Both the position numbers and the translations under genes were made by a program. This document shows positions 8,565 through 15,694 of a stretch of 34,055 nucleotides of DNA, one piece after another. The DNA is from an uncultured Muribaculaceae bacterium (GTDB taxonomy: Bacteria > Bacteroidota > Bacteroidia > Bacteroidales > Muribaculaceae). The DNA is taken from the NCBI GenBank assembly GCA_944320595.1, contig CALUIB010000027.1, forward strand, positions 1 through 34,055, given 5' to 3'. The stretch's first letter is position 1. The number at the start of each line of letters is the position of its first letter. Below the pieces are notes generated by a model. It had not been told where the DNA came from. It worked only from the letters and a program-made list of their open reading frames with translations, and searched no databases.

Positions 8565-9707
8565 ATGGGAACTAATCAAACCTATAAATATTATGCTTTC
8601 ATAAGCTACAATTCGGGCGACACCAATTGGGGCAAGCGGCTGCAACGCAAGTTGGAAAACTACAGTATGCCGTCAACGCTGTGCAACAAGCACGGCTGGA
8701 AACGCCGGCCCATGAAACCTGTGTTTTTTGCACCCACCGACATACAGCCCGGAGGGCTTACAGCCGAGTTGCAGGAGCGGCTCAAGGCATCGCGGCACTT
8801 GGTGGTGATATGCTCGCCGCGGTCGGCGCGGTCGAAGTGGGTGGGACAGGAAATAGCATTCTTCCACAGCCTGGGGCGCACCGCCAACATTCACTTCTTC
8901 ATTGTTGACGGCATCCCACATAGCGGAGACGAGGCCACCGAATGCTTCAACCCGGTTGTCGATGAACTTGGATTACCCGAAATTCTCGGCGCGAATATCC
9001 ATGAAAAAGTATTCCGCTGGGCGTGGCTGAACCGCCAGCGAGCATACGTGCAACTTATCACCAAAATGCTCGGCGTGGAATTCGACTCGGTGTGGCAACG
9101 CCACAAGCGTATGCTCGTCAGGCGCACGGCCTTGTGGGTGATAGCCGTTGCTGCCGTGCTGGCGGCACTGGTGGCGGTGTGGTCGGCGAGCCAGCCGGTC
9201 GATGTTTCCGTCAGCCTCAATGAGGCCACGACCCGTAACCCCAATCTGCCTCCGCTGCACGATGCCGTGGTGACAATAACGCTCGACAATGAAACCAAGT
9301 CGGACACCATAGCCACGCTTGGTAGCAGAGCCGAATTTACGAATATTCCAAGTCGTTTCATCGGGGAAAATGTGCGGTTGTCTATTGCCTGCCCCGATTT
9401 CCTGCCTATCGATACCACGATTATCTTGACCAAAGACATGGTATTCAATATTAGCCGCGACGCACGTGTATATGGCGGCATACGGTTTAGGTTGTGGAAC
9501 TCAAACACCGAACAAACCGTTGGCGGCTGCCAGGTGGAGATAGCCGGGTACACGGCCTTATCCGATGAAAACGGGCTTGTGGAGCTTGCAATCCCACTTG
9601 AAAAGCAAAAAACGACATACGAGGTGAAAGCATCGACCACGCTGGCCGACAGCATAATCTATACCCCCTGCGGCAGTGACGATGTGCTAATAGTAACCGA
9701 AGAGTAG
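8565..9707 (+). CDS. Membrane-anchored TIR-domain protein
   Basis: A 380-residue protein. Residues 8-165 form a bacterial TIR domain: YYAFISYNSGD (box 1), VFFAPTDIQPGG, LVVICSPRSARSKWVGQE and HFFIVDG. E96 in WVGQE sits where TIR NADases carry the catalytic glutamate. A basic stretch (KRMLVRR, 181-187) precedes one membrane segment (about 188-206). By the positive-inside rule the TIR domain is cytoplasmic and residues 207-380 are periplasmic. The latter include a carboxypeptidase-regulatory-like sandwich (GGCQVEIAGY, LSDENGLVELAI). It pairs with the TPR gene ending 12 bases upstream. Bacterial TIR domains often hydrolyse NAD or make signalling nucleotides in defence systems, but others act as scaffolds. 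Enzymatic activity here is inferred from one residue and the fold. Confidence 0.87.
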   Translation: MGTNQTYKYYAFISYNSGDTNWGKRLQRKLENYSMPSTLCNKHGWKRRPMKPVFFAPTDIQPGGLTAELQERLKASRHLVVICSPRSARSKWVGQEIAFFHSLGRTANIHFFIVDGIPHSGDEATECFNPVVDELGLPEILGANIHEKVFRWAWLNRQRAYVQLITKMLGVEFDSVWQRHKRMLVRRTALWVIAVAAVLAALVAVWSASQPVDVSVSLNEATTRNPNLPPLHDAVVTITLDNETKSDTIATLGSRAEFTNIPSRFIGENVRLSIACPDFLPIDTTIILTKDMVFNISRDARVYGGIRFRLWNSNTEQTVGGCQVEIAGYTALSDENGLVELAIPLEKQKTTYEVKASTTLADSIIYTPCGSDDVLIVTEE

Positions 9708-9773
9708 CACGCAGTGTGCGCCAGCATCTCAAAATTTCAGCACGCCTCGATAAATGGGCAATGCATTATGTAC

Positions 9774-10790
9774 TCAGATGGTATGCAGACGCAGCACATA
9801 CCACATCGACGGGTCAAAGCGCGGCAAAGCCACCACTTGCACGTCCTTGGCGCGGTCGCTCAGCGTGCTTTCGCCCTTCCCCACCGTGATGCCACGTGCC
9901 TCAAGAGCATTGCGCATCTCCTTCACGGCAGTGTCGGGGGTATTGTTGTCGTGGCTCAAGTGGCACAGGAACACATATTTCAAAGCATCGCTGTAATTAG
10001 CGGCCACGAAGGCGGCAGCCACCTTGTTGTCTAAGTGGCCCTTCTCGTCGCGTATGCGAGCTTTCAAGTATTCCTTGTAAGGGCCATTGGTGAGCATATC
10101 GTCATCATAGTTCGACTCTATCATCAAGAAGTTGGCTTGCCGCATATAGAAGTCGGCACGGTCGGTGATGCGCCCCATGTCGGTCGCCACCACGAAACGG
10201 CAACCGCTATGTTCCACCATGTAGCCCGAATTGTCAGTGCCGTCGTGCGACACCTCGAAAGCCGTCAGCGTCATTCCGGCAAGCGTGAACGGTATCTCCT
10301 TGAATATGGCCTCGTGATAGTCCTTTATGCGGCGCGATATGCTGTGGCGGCGCAAGATTCCATTGAGCGTGCGCGGAGTGCAGTAGATGCGTATGTGGCG
10401 GTATCTGCGCACCACTTGGTAAACATAGCGCACATGGTCGCCGTGGTCATGCGTCAGGCACACACCCTTCACCATATCGGGAGTCACGCCATTTAGCGCA
10501 AGCGTGTCAAACACCTTGGCTGCATCCACGCCGGCATCGATGAGTATGCCGGCCCGCGACGTGCCAAGGTAGGCGCAATTGCCGCTGCTGCCGCTGCCGA
10601 AACTTATAAAGCGCAATGCCCCGTCGTCGGCCGGCTTGTCTTGCGGCCCATCTTCCCCGATTATCGGGGTAAACTCCGGCTCACCGGCATGAACAGTGGC
10701 GGAGGCGGCGAAACCACCGTCCACGGCGGCATCGTCGGCATCGAAGATTATGGATTGTTGACGTTCGTTCTTAATATATTTCTTAGCCAT
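9774..10790 (-). CDS. YycJ/WalJ-like MBL-fold metallohydrolase
   Basis: A 338-residue protein with a metallo-beta-lactamase fold. FISFGSGSSGNCAYL (61-75) is the typical start of the YycJ/WalJ group, and THDHGDH (113-119) is the metal-binding HxHxDH motif. A further metal-ligand region is visible in EVSHDGTDNSGY. The first 58 residues are a low-conservation extension rich in Ala, Asp and Gly that the usual 260-270 residue family members lack. An internal start cannot be excluded, although no ATG lies near the domain boundary. Family members are proposed to act as nucleases in DNA repair or envelope signalling; the substrate here is unknown. The gene follows the RsmI-like gene by three bases and is cotranscribed with it. 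Confidence 0.88.
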   Translation of the reverse strand: MAKKYIKNERQQSIIFDADDAAVDGGFAASATVHAGEPEFTPIIGEDGPQDKPADDGALRFISFGSGSSGNCAYLGTSRAGILIDAGVDAAKVFDTLALNGVTPDMVKGVCLTHDHGDHVRYVYQVVRRYRHIRIYCTPRTLNGILRRHSISRRIKDYHEAIFKEIPFTLAGMTLTAFEVSHDGTDNSGYMVEHSGCRFVVATDMGRITDRADFYMRQANFLMIESNYDDDMLTNGPYKEYLKARIRDEKGHLDNKVAAAFVAANYSDALKYVFLCHLSHDNNTPDTAVKEMRNALEARGITVGKGESTLSDRAKDVQVVALPRFDPSMWYVLRLHTI

Positions 10791-10793
10791 TGC

Positions 10794-11501
10794 CTATTTA
10801 TATAGCAGGAATATGGTGGGGATTTTGTCGTAATCATATTTGGCACTCCCCCACTCGCCTATAGTCCTTGTAACGATTGACTCCCGGCTGCCGGTCACGT
10901 CGCTCGCCACGCACAGACGCAAGTGGCGCGGCAGCGACCGTGCAAGCTCGGCAAGCAGCTTGTTGTTGCGGTAAGGTGTTTCGATAAATATCTGCGTCTG
11001 GTCCATCGCATTGATGCTCTGCTCCATGCTGCGCAACTTTCGCTGCCGCTCGGCGGTGTCGATTGGCAAATACCCTATGAAAGCGAAACTCTGCCCATTA
11101 AACCCCGAGGCCATGAGCGACATGACTATGCTCGAAGGCCCCACGAGCGGTACCACCTTCAGCCTTTCACGCTGTGCCACGGCCACCACGTCGGCACCAG
11201 GGTCGGCTATGGCCGGGCAGCCAGCCTCGGAAATAACCCCCACCGGCTCGCCACGGCGCAGAGGGTCGAGCATACCGGCCACCTCCTCGGGGCGAGTGTG
11301 GCGGTTCAGCTCGCTAAACGTGAGCGAGTCGATGTCGATTGAGCGGTCGCACTTCTTCAAGAAACGCCTGGCCGAGCGCACATTCTCCACAATAAAATGA
11401 CGCACCCCGGCCACGATGCGCCGGTTGCCCGCAGGCAGCACATCGTCGATTTCCCCCTCGCTAAGAGGCACTGGTATCAAATACAAAGCGGTTTCAAGCA
11501 T
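10794..11501 (-). CDS. RsmI-like SAM-dependent methyltransferase (tetrapyrrole methylase fold)
   Basis: A 235-residue protein of the tetrapyrrole methylase/RsmI group. It begins LYLIPVPLSEGEIDDVLP, and shows SEAGCPAIADPG (91-102), VGPSSIVMSLMASG (120-133) and the GYLP phrase typical of the 16S rRNA C1402 2'-O-methyltransferase group. Bacteroidota frequently carry this divergent paralogue besides canonical RsmI. The usual RsmI opening (P-T-P-I-G-N-L) is replaced by IPVPLSEG, so an rRNA target is plausible but not certain, and I assign no symbol. The first gene of a two-gene operon with the MBL hydrolase. The promoter lies inside an inverted copy of the dispersed repeat, ending about 20 bases before the start codon. 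Confidence 0.85.
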   Translation of the reverse strand: MLETALYLIPVPLSEGEIDDVLPAGNRRIVAGVRHFIVENVRSARRFLKKCDRSIDIDSLTFSELNRHTRPEEVAGMLDPLRRGEPVGVISEAGCPAIADPGADVVAVAQRERLKVVPLVGPSSIVMSLMASGFNGQSFAFIGYLPIDTAERQRKLRSMEQSINAMDQTQIFIETPYRNNKLLAELARSLPRHLRLCVASDVTGSRESIVTRTIGEWGSAKYDYDKIPTIFLLYK

Positions 11502-11521
11502 CTACTTCACCTTTTAGCTTA

Positions 11522-11553
11522 CAAAGATAGTGCAAGTCGAGCGCAATGGCAAA
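11522..11553 (-). promoter_or_regulatory. Repeat-borne promoter for RsmI-like/MBL operon
   Basis: On the minus strand TTTG (11550-11553) and TATCTTTG (11522-11529) are 20 bases apart. The spacer GCGCTCGACTTGCAC is shared with the promoters at 1049 and 29021. Confidence 0.8.
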
Positions 11554-11595
11554 AAAACAGCTTGCTGATTTTTTTGACACTGCCGAGACGCAGCC
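11522..11595 (-). repeat. Single copy of the promoter-bearing palindromic repeat
   Basis: Read on the minus strand it has GGCTGCGTCTCGGCAGTG, an A-run, CAGCAAGCTG, a T-run and then the promoter half. This is the same order as in the units at 854-1079, with a few substitutions and small insertions in the A/T runs. Confidence 0.85.
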
Positions 11596-11901
11596 GAAAT
11601 GCAAAAAAATAATTTTTTTACCTTCCACCTTGGTAAAAACACGTGGTCGCCTTGTCATGATAATGAAAACATACATGAAGAAGTAGCTTCATTTAGCTTG
11701 ATTAGATGTAATTGGATAACATATGTGTAGGTGTTGGCTTGATGTGAATCAGGTCAACATTTTTTTATGCCACCTTTTCACGGCAACTATTTGAGCAATC
11801 GCGCCTCTTTGCTAATTTTGCACCCCTGAAAAAAAATATAGATTGTTTTTTATGCGTGGCCGGCCGCCAAGGCAAGGCTCGCTATGGAGAGTTTTAGGTT
11901 T
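11596..11901. other. Intergenic region upstream of the MFS gene
   Basis: No gene is supported. It holds an imperfect 19-base palindrome at 11739-11757 (TTGA-TGA-TCA-TCAA pattern), a possible regulator site, then the promoter at 11790-11820 and a leader of about 75 bases. A short inverted repeat ATGAAG/CTTCAT lies near 11680-11697. Confidence 0.5.
11790..11820 (+). promoter_or_regulatory. Promoter of the MFS exporter gene
   Basis: TTTG (11790-11793) and TAATTTTG (11813-11820) are separated by 19 bases, a perfect consensus match. Confidence 0.78.
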
Positions 11902-13050
11902 ATGAAAAAAAGTTTGATTGCTTTAGGTTTCGGCACTCTCGGATTGGGCATAGCCGAGTTTGTCATGATGGCGATTTTGCCATACGTTGCCCAAGACCTT
12001 GGCGTGGACATACCCACGGCCGGGCACTTCATTTCGGCATACGCGCTCGGCGTGTTCTGCGGAGCTCCAGGGCTGACATTCGTCCGCCGTTTCCCGTTGA
12101 AAAACATTCTTTTGGGTCTCGTGGTGATAATGCTTGTCGGCAACCTATTTGCGTCGTTGTCGGTCAATTACACTATGCTACTCATAGGCCGGTTCGTGTC
12201 GGGGCTGCCACACGGGGCATACTTCGGCGTGGCCTCTATCGTAGCCGAAAAGCTTGCCGACCACGGCAAAGGCTCGCAGGCCGTCTCGATAATGGTTGCC
12301 GGCATGACCGTGGCCAACCTCTTCGGCGTACCGCTTGGCACATCCATCTGCACACTCATGTCGTGGCGCGTCACATTCATACTTGTGGCAGTGATAAGCA
12401 TAGGCGTGTTTTATTACATCTATAAATGGGTGCCTCAAGTCGAAGGGCTGCCACGCAGCAACTACAAGAGCCAGTTCCACTTCCTGCGCAACATGGCTCC
12501 GTGGCTCATAATCTTATCGACAATGCTCGGCAACGGGGCGGTATTTTGCTGGTACTCCTACGTCAACCCCTACCTCACGACCTCCTGCGGCTTTAGCGGC
12601 GACGTGGTTCCATTACTCATGGTGCTTGCGGGTTTCGGCATGGTGGTTGGCAACCTTGTCAGCGGCCGCCTCTCCGACCGCTACACGCCAGGGCGCGTGG
12701 CATTTACCATGCAGATAGTAATCACGCTTGCGTTGCTGGGGCTGTTTTTCTCTTATCATGCGCCATGGCTGTCGGTACTGCTGCTATGCGTGTGCACCTT
12801 CGGGCTGTTTGCCGTTTCAAGCCCGCTGCAAGTCTCCATCATACATTTCTCGAAAGGCGGCGAGTTGCTTGGGGCGGCTTGCATACAGATGGCCTTCAAC
12901 TTAGGCAATGCCATAGGGGCGGCAGTGGGCGGCATACCCTTGCGCCACGGCTTAGGCTATGAATACACGGCACTGATTGCCATGCCGGTGGTGCTGCTGG
13001 GAGCAGTGCTGACGCTCATCTTCGTGAAAAGATGCGAAAGCAAGGCATAA
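11902..13050 (+). CDS. MFS exporter, AraJ-like (DHA1-type)
   Basis: A 382-residue integral membrane protein with about 12 hydrophobic segments, the size of DHA1-type major facilitator exporters. The opening SLIALGFGTLGLGIAEFVMM and the following AYALGVFCGAPGL and IGRFVSGLPHGAYFG are typical of AraJ/arabinose-efflux-like permeases. A second-half loop SGRLSDRYTPGR matches the family's conserved cytoplasmic loop. These proteins expel sugars or drugs using the proton gradient; the substrate here is unknown. An upstream in-frame ATG at 11884 adds six residues; the ATG at 11902 (MKKSLIALGF) resembles family N-termini. It is transcribed alone from a consensus promoter, preceded by a possible operator palindrome. 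Confidence 0.88.
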   Translation: MKKSLIALGFGTLGLGIAEFVMMAILPYVAQDLGVDIPTAGHFISAYALGVFCGAPGLTFVRRFPLKNILLGLVVIMLVGNLFASLSVNYTMLLIGRFVSGLPHGAYFGVASIVAEKLADHGKGSQAVSIMVAGMTVANLFGVPLGTSICTLMSWRVTFILVAVISIGVFYYIYKWVPQVEGLPRSNYKSQFHFLRNMAPWLIILSTMLGNGAVFCWYSYVNPYLTTSCGFSGDVVPLLMVLAGFGMVVGNLVSGRLSDRYTPGRVAFTMQIVITLALLGLFFSYHAPWLSVLLLCVCTFGLFAVSSPLQVSIIHFSKGGELLGAACIQMAFNLGNAIGAAVGGIPLRHGLGYEYTALIAMPVVLLGAVLTLIFVKRCESKA

Positions 13051-13155
13051 GAAATGCTGTTTCTTAAAATTTCGCAAAAATTAAGTTGGCTCTTAAACTT
13101 TTCCGTATTTTTACATCATAAAACCAAAGAACAATGGTTTTAAAAGTTATGTAAC

Positions 13156-13377
13156 ATGAAACGGATAGCTTCGATACTGACAATGGCTGCAATAATGGTT
13201 GCATCGTGCTGCTCATGCCTGCCAATGCGCAACATGGACCGCACTCCGCCGCCTCCGCGCAGGCACGCCGAACCGCCACACAGGCACAATGCCCCTCCTC
13301 CACCCGGGCACAACAAGCCCGGCGGCCATAACGACCGGCCGCAGCCCAACCATCGTCCCGACCGCCCTCCGCGCTAA
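13156..13377 (+). CDS. Small Pro/His-rich lipoprotein
   Basis: A 73-residue protein with a lipoprotein signal peptide: MKRIASILTMAAIMVASC, with lipobox cysteine 18, so it should be anchored to the outer or inner membrane. The mature part is almost entirely Pro, His, Arg, Asn and Gly (PPPPRRHAEPPHRHN, PPPPGHNKPGGHND). This suggests an extended metal- or polyanion-binding tail, but no family is recognised. It starts 13 bases after a near run of A/T, with a weak box TATTTTTA at 13106-13113 and no convincing -33. xseA begins 13 bases downstream, so xseAB may be cotranscribed with it. The coding assignment rests on the clear signal peptide and on fitting exactly between its neighbours. Confidence 0.68.
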   Translation: MKRIASILTMAAIMVASCCSCLPMRNMDRTPPPPRRHAEPPHRHNAPPPPGHNKPGGHNDRPQPNHRPDRPPR

Positions 13378-13390
13378 AATCAAGGATATA

Positions 13391-14728
13391 ATGACACAGC
13401 CTACTATGGGAGGCGAGACCAAAGGCATCTCGCTGCATGAATTCAACAACCGCATAAAACGGTTGCTCAACGACCGTTCGGTGCAAAATTGCTGGATAAT
13501 AGCCGACCTTAGCGACGTGGCAATACGTGGCGGACATTGCTACCTTGAACTGGTAGAAAAAAACGCCGCCGGTGCCACCATAGCCAAAGTGCGCGGCATA
13601 ATTTGGGCCGGGCGTGTACAGCATTTACGCAGCAAGTTCCTTGCCGTCACCGGCCAAGACTTGAAAAGCGGCTTGAAGGTGATGGTGGAGGCAAGCGTGA
13701 ACTACCACGAACAATATGGATTGTCGGTAATAATCACCGACATCGACCCGTCATACACCATGGGCGACATGGAGCGGCTGCGCCGCGAGATACTCGCCAG
13801 GCTGCAACGCGAAGGGGTGCTGGAGATGAACCGGCAACTGTCCGTTCCGCCAATGCCGCAACGCATAGCCGTGGTGTCGGCAGCCGGCGCGGCAGGCTAC
13901 GGCGACTTCATCAACCAGCTGCACGGCAATTCCTACGGGCTGCAGTTCTATACGTGCCTGTTCCAAGCCACCATGCAGGGAACCAACACATCGCCAAGCA
14001 TAATAGCCGCCCTCGACCGCATTGCCAGTCACATCGACCTGTTTGACTGCGTGGTAATAATCCGCGGCGGCGGAGCCACGAGCGACCTTAACTCATTCGA
14101 CGACTACAACCTTGCCGCCAATGTGGCGCAATTCCCACTGCCGGTGGTAGTGGGGATAGGCCACGAACGCGACGTGACGGTACTCGACTATGTGGCGGCA
14201 ATCCGCGTAAAGACCCCCACAGCCGCAGCCGAGTGGCTAATATCGCGCGGCGTGGAAGCACTGTCGAGATTAGACAGGCTGACATCGGCCATTTGCGACA
14301 CTGCACGCCAATACCTCAACGCCGCCGCCCAGCAACTGAGCTACTACACTGGCAACATTCCGTTCCTGGCCTCGTCGCGCATCGAGAACAACCGCATACG
14401 CCTGTCGCACTTGCTGCAGATGATACCCACGGCAACGGGTGGGCGCATTGCTGCCGCCGACGAACGGCTCCGCGCCCTTGGTGCAGCCGTAAAGCAGGCT
14501 CAAGCGCAAGCACTGGCCAAGGAAGGGCTGAAATTAAAGGCCCTTGCCGACAAGATAGAGATACTTTCGCCGCAAAACACATTGCGCCGCGGTTATTCAA
14601 TCACCATGGTCAACGGCCATGCCGTGAGCGATGTGGCCGAACTAAAAGCCGCCGACACGGTTACGACAAGGCTCGCCTCGGGTACATTCTCGGCAACAAT
14701 AACAGAAATCAACAAAACTCATAAATAA
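13391..14728 (+). CDS. xseA: Exodeoxyribonuclease VII large subunit
   Basis: A 445-residue protein of ordinary XseA length. Residues 10-110 form the OB-fold nucleic-acid binding domain (LHEFNNRIKRLL, CWIIADLSDVAIRGGHCYLEL). The middle holds the family motifs RIAVVSAAGAAGYGDF, VVIIRGGGATSDLNSFDDY and VVVGIGHERDVTVLDYVA, and the C-terminal part is helical with the closing LRRGYSI phrase. XseA with XseB makes exonuclease VII, which degrades single-stranded DNA from both ends. The frame stays open upstream to 13199 through the lipoprotein gene, but those 64 residues are unlike the family, so the ATG at 13391 is chosen. It overlaps the xseB start by one base (TAATG). Confidence 0.96.
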   Translation: MTQPTMGGETKGISLHEFNNRIKRLLNDRSVQNCWIIADLSDVAIRGGHCYLELVEKNAAGATIAKVRGIIWAGRVQHLRSKFLAVTGQDLKSGLKVMVEASVNYHEQYGLSVIITDIDPSYTMGDMERLRREILARLQREGVLEMNRQLSVPPMPQRIAVVSAAGAAGYGDFINQLHGNSYGLQFYTCLFQATMQGTNTSPSIIAALDRIASHIDLFDCVVIIRGGGATSDLNSFDDYNLAANVAQFPLPVVVGIGHERDVTVLDYVAAIRVKTPTAAAEWLISRGVEALSRLDRLTSAICDTARQYLNAAAQQLSYYTGNIPFLASSRIENNRIRLSHLLQMIPTATGGRIAAADERLRALGAAVKQAQAQALAKEGLKLKALADKIEILSPQNTLRRGYSITMVNGHAVSDVAELKAADTVTTRLASGTFSATITEINKTHK

Positions 14729-14937
14729 TGGAAAACAACGACAACGAAAAAATGACATATTCGAGCGCAATAGCCGAACTCGAAAAGATTGTGCGCGAGA
14801 TGCAAAGCGACTCTTGCAGTATCGACAACCTGTCGGCCCTCACTTCCCGGTCGCTGAAATTGCTGAAGTTCTGCAAGTCGAAGTTACAAACCACCGACGA
14901 GGAGCTGAAAAAGATACTTGCCGAGATAGAGCAGTGA
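14728..14937 (+). CDS. xseB: Exodeoxyribonuclease VII small subunit
   Basis: A 69-residue protein matching XseB: TYSSAIAELEKIVREMQSDSCSIDNLSAL followed by helical segments (LKLLKFCKSKL) and ending DEELKKILAEIEQ. Several small subunits coat the long helical arm of XseA and are required for exonuclease VII activity. It begins on the last base of the xseA stop codon, so translation is coupled. The downstream hairpin at 15051-15089 may terminate this transcript as well as the opposite one. Confidence 0.95.
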   Translation: MENNDNEKMTYSSAIAELEKIVREMQSDSCSIDNLSALTSRSLKLLKFCKSKLQTTDEELKKILAEIEQ

Positions 14938-15009
14938 CCCCTCTCACGCGGGAACAGTGCGCACTCACATTTGCATTGGCTGCGACCGACCTCATTCATA
15001 TTAAATAGC

Positions 15010-15045
15010 CAGTATTGAGACGATGTGCACATCGTCTCAATACTG
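15010..15045. repeat. 36-base perfect palindrome
   Basis: A perfect inverted repeat centred on GATGTGCACATC with arms AGTATTGAGAC/GTCTCAATACT. The core and the GAGACG part of the arms are shared with the palindrome at 20819-20846. Confidence 0.9.
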
Positions 15046-15050
15046 CACAT

Positions 15051-15089
15051 AAAAAAAGCTGTTTCCCTCACACTCGAGGAAAGCAGCTT
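15051..15089 (-). terminator. Terminator of the small lipoprotein gene, possibly bidirectional
   Basis: AAGCTG-TTTCC (56-66) pairs with GGAAA-G-CAGCTT (78-89) with one bulge. On the minus strand it is followed by seven T (A-run 15051-15057). A T-run also follows on the plus strand at 15095-15100, so it may also end xseAB transcription. Confidence 0.78.
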
Positions 15090-15132
15090 CAAACTTTTTT
15101 CTTTTACTTGTCGTCTGTAGCGTAGTGCAAAA

Positions 15133-15321
15133 TTACTTTGCAACAGTAGCAGAGTCAACAGCTGCGCTGTCAGCAGCGGCAGTAGTGTCAACAGCAGCAG
15201 TAGTGTCAACAACAGCAGTAGTGTCTTCAGTAGTAGCAGCTTCGTTAGTAGTAGCAGCACCACCGCAAGAGAACAAAGATACGCTAAATACAACAGCAAA
15301 TAATAAAACTAACTTTTTCAT
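15133..15321 (-). CDS. Tiny Ala/Thr/Asp-rich lipoprotein
   Basis: A 62-residue lipoprotein. The signal peptide MKKLVLLFAVVFSVSLFSC ends with lipobox cysteine 19, followed by GGAATTNEAATTEDTTAVV and then repeats of V-D-T-T-A-A / D-S-A-A. The mature part is low complexity, acidic and probably unstructured, a kind of small lipoprotein common in Bacteroidota. No enzymatic function is suggested. It has its own consensus promoter (15373-15402) and a strong terminator (15051-15089), so it is a well-defined single-gene transcription unit. The repeated GTAGTGTCAACAGCAGCA-type DNA could vary in copy number by slippage. Confidence 0.85.
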   Translation of the reverse strand: MKKLVLLFAVVFSVSLFSCGGAATTNEAATTEDTTAVVDTTAAVDTTAAADSAAVDSATVAK

Positions 15322-15372
15322 TTTCTTGGTTTTTTTAATAATAAAACAATTTCTTATGCTTCAAAAACGATG

Positions 15373-15402
15373 CAAAGTTACTACTTAAATTTTATTTCCA
15401 AA
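15373..15402 (-). promoter_or_regulatory. Promoter of the tiny lipoprotein gene
   Basis: On the minus strand TTTG (15399-15402) and TAACTTTG (15373-15380) are separated by 18 bases. The start should lie about 45 bases before the ATG at 15321. Confidence 0.7.
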
Positions 15403-15636
15403 TATTTTTTTTGAAAAAATCGCCCTTTCGGCAAGAAAAAATATGTTTAAAAACTCTTTTTTTAGACACACTATTTTACATTGCATTAATTATCAGCCAT
15501 TTATCATCATCCCATTAAGCATAACCTGCAATGCCTCTGCCATGAAACACATGGCTGACATTTTGTCGCTAAACGCATGAAATATTGGCTGCTACACGCC
15601 TGCCACGCATTCATGGCTTGATGTTCTGCACCCCAA
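15403..15636. other. Intergenic region between divergent promoters
   Basis: No gene supported. A short inverted repeat GCCATG-aaaca-CATGGC lies at 15539-15555; nothing else is recognised between the lipoprotein and mtaB promoters. Confidence 0.5.
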
Positions 15637-15669
15637 TTTGCATTTTTTGTAGGAAAAGGAGTAATTTTG
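15637..15669 (+). promoter_or_regulatory. Promoter of the mtaB operon
   Basis: TTTG (15637-15640) and TAATTTTG (15662-15669) are spaced 21 bases apart, at the long end of the Bacteroidota range, 26 bases before the ATG. Confidence 0.7.
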
Positions 15670-15694
15670 CACCACATTAATATATTTAGACAAG

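Noticed and set aside
13048-13066. Hairpin TAAGAAA/TTTCTTA after the MFS gene as a terminator
   Set aside because: Stem is short and A/T-only and is not followed by a clear T-run.
13199-13390. N-terminal 64-codon extension of xseA
   Set aside because: It overlaps the lipoprotein gene in another frame, is unlike XseA proteins, and the ATG at 13391 gives the normal length.
13064-13624. Minus-strand frame of 186 codons
   Set aside because: Antisense to the lipoprotein and xseA; no recognisable domain.
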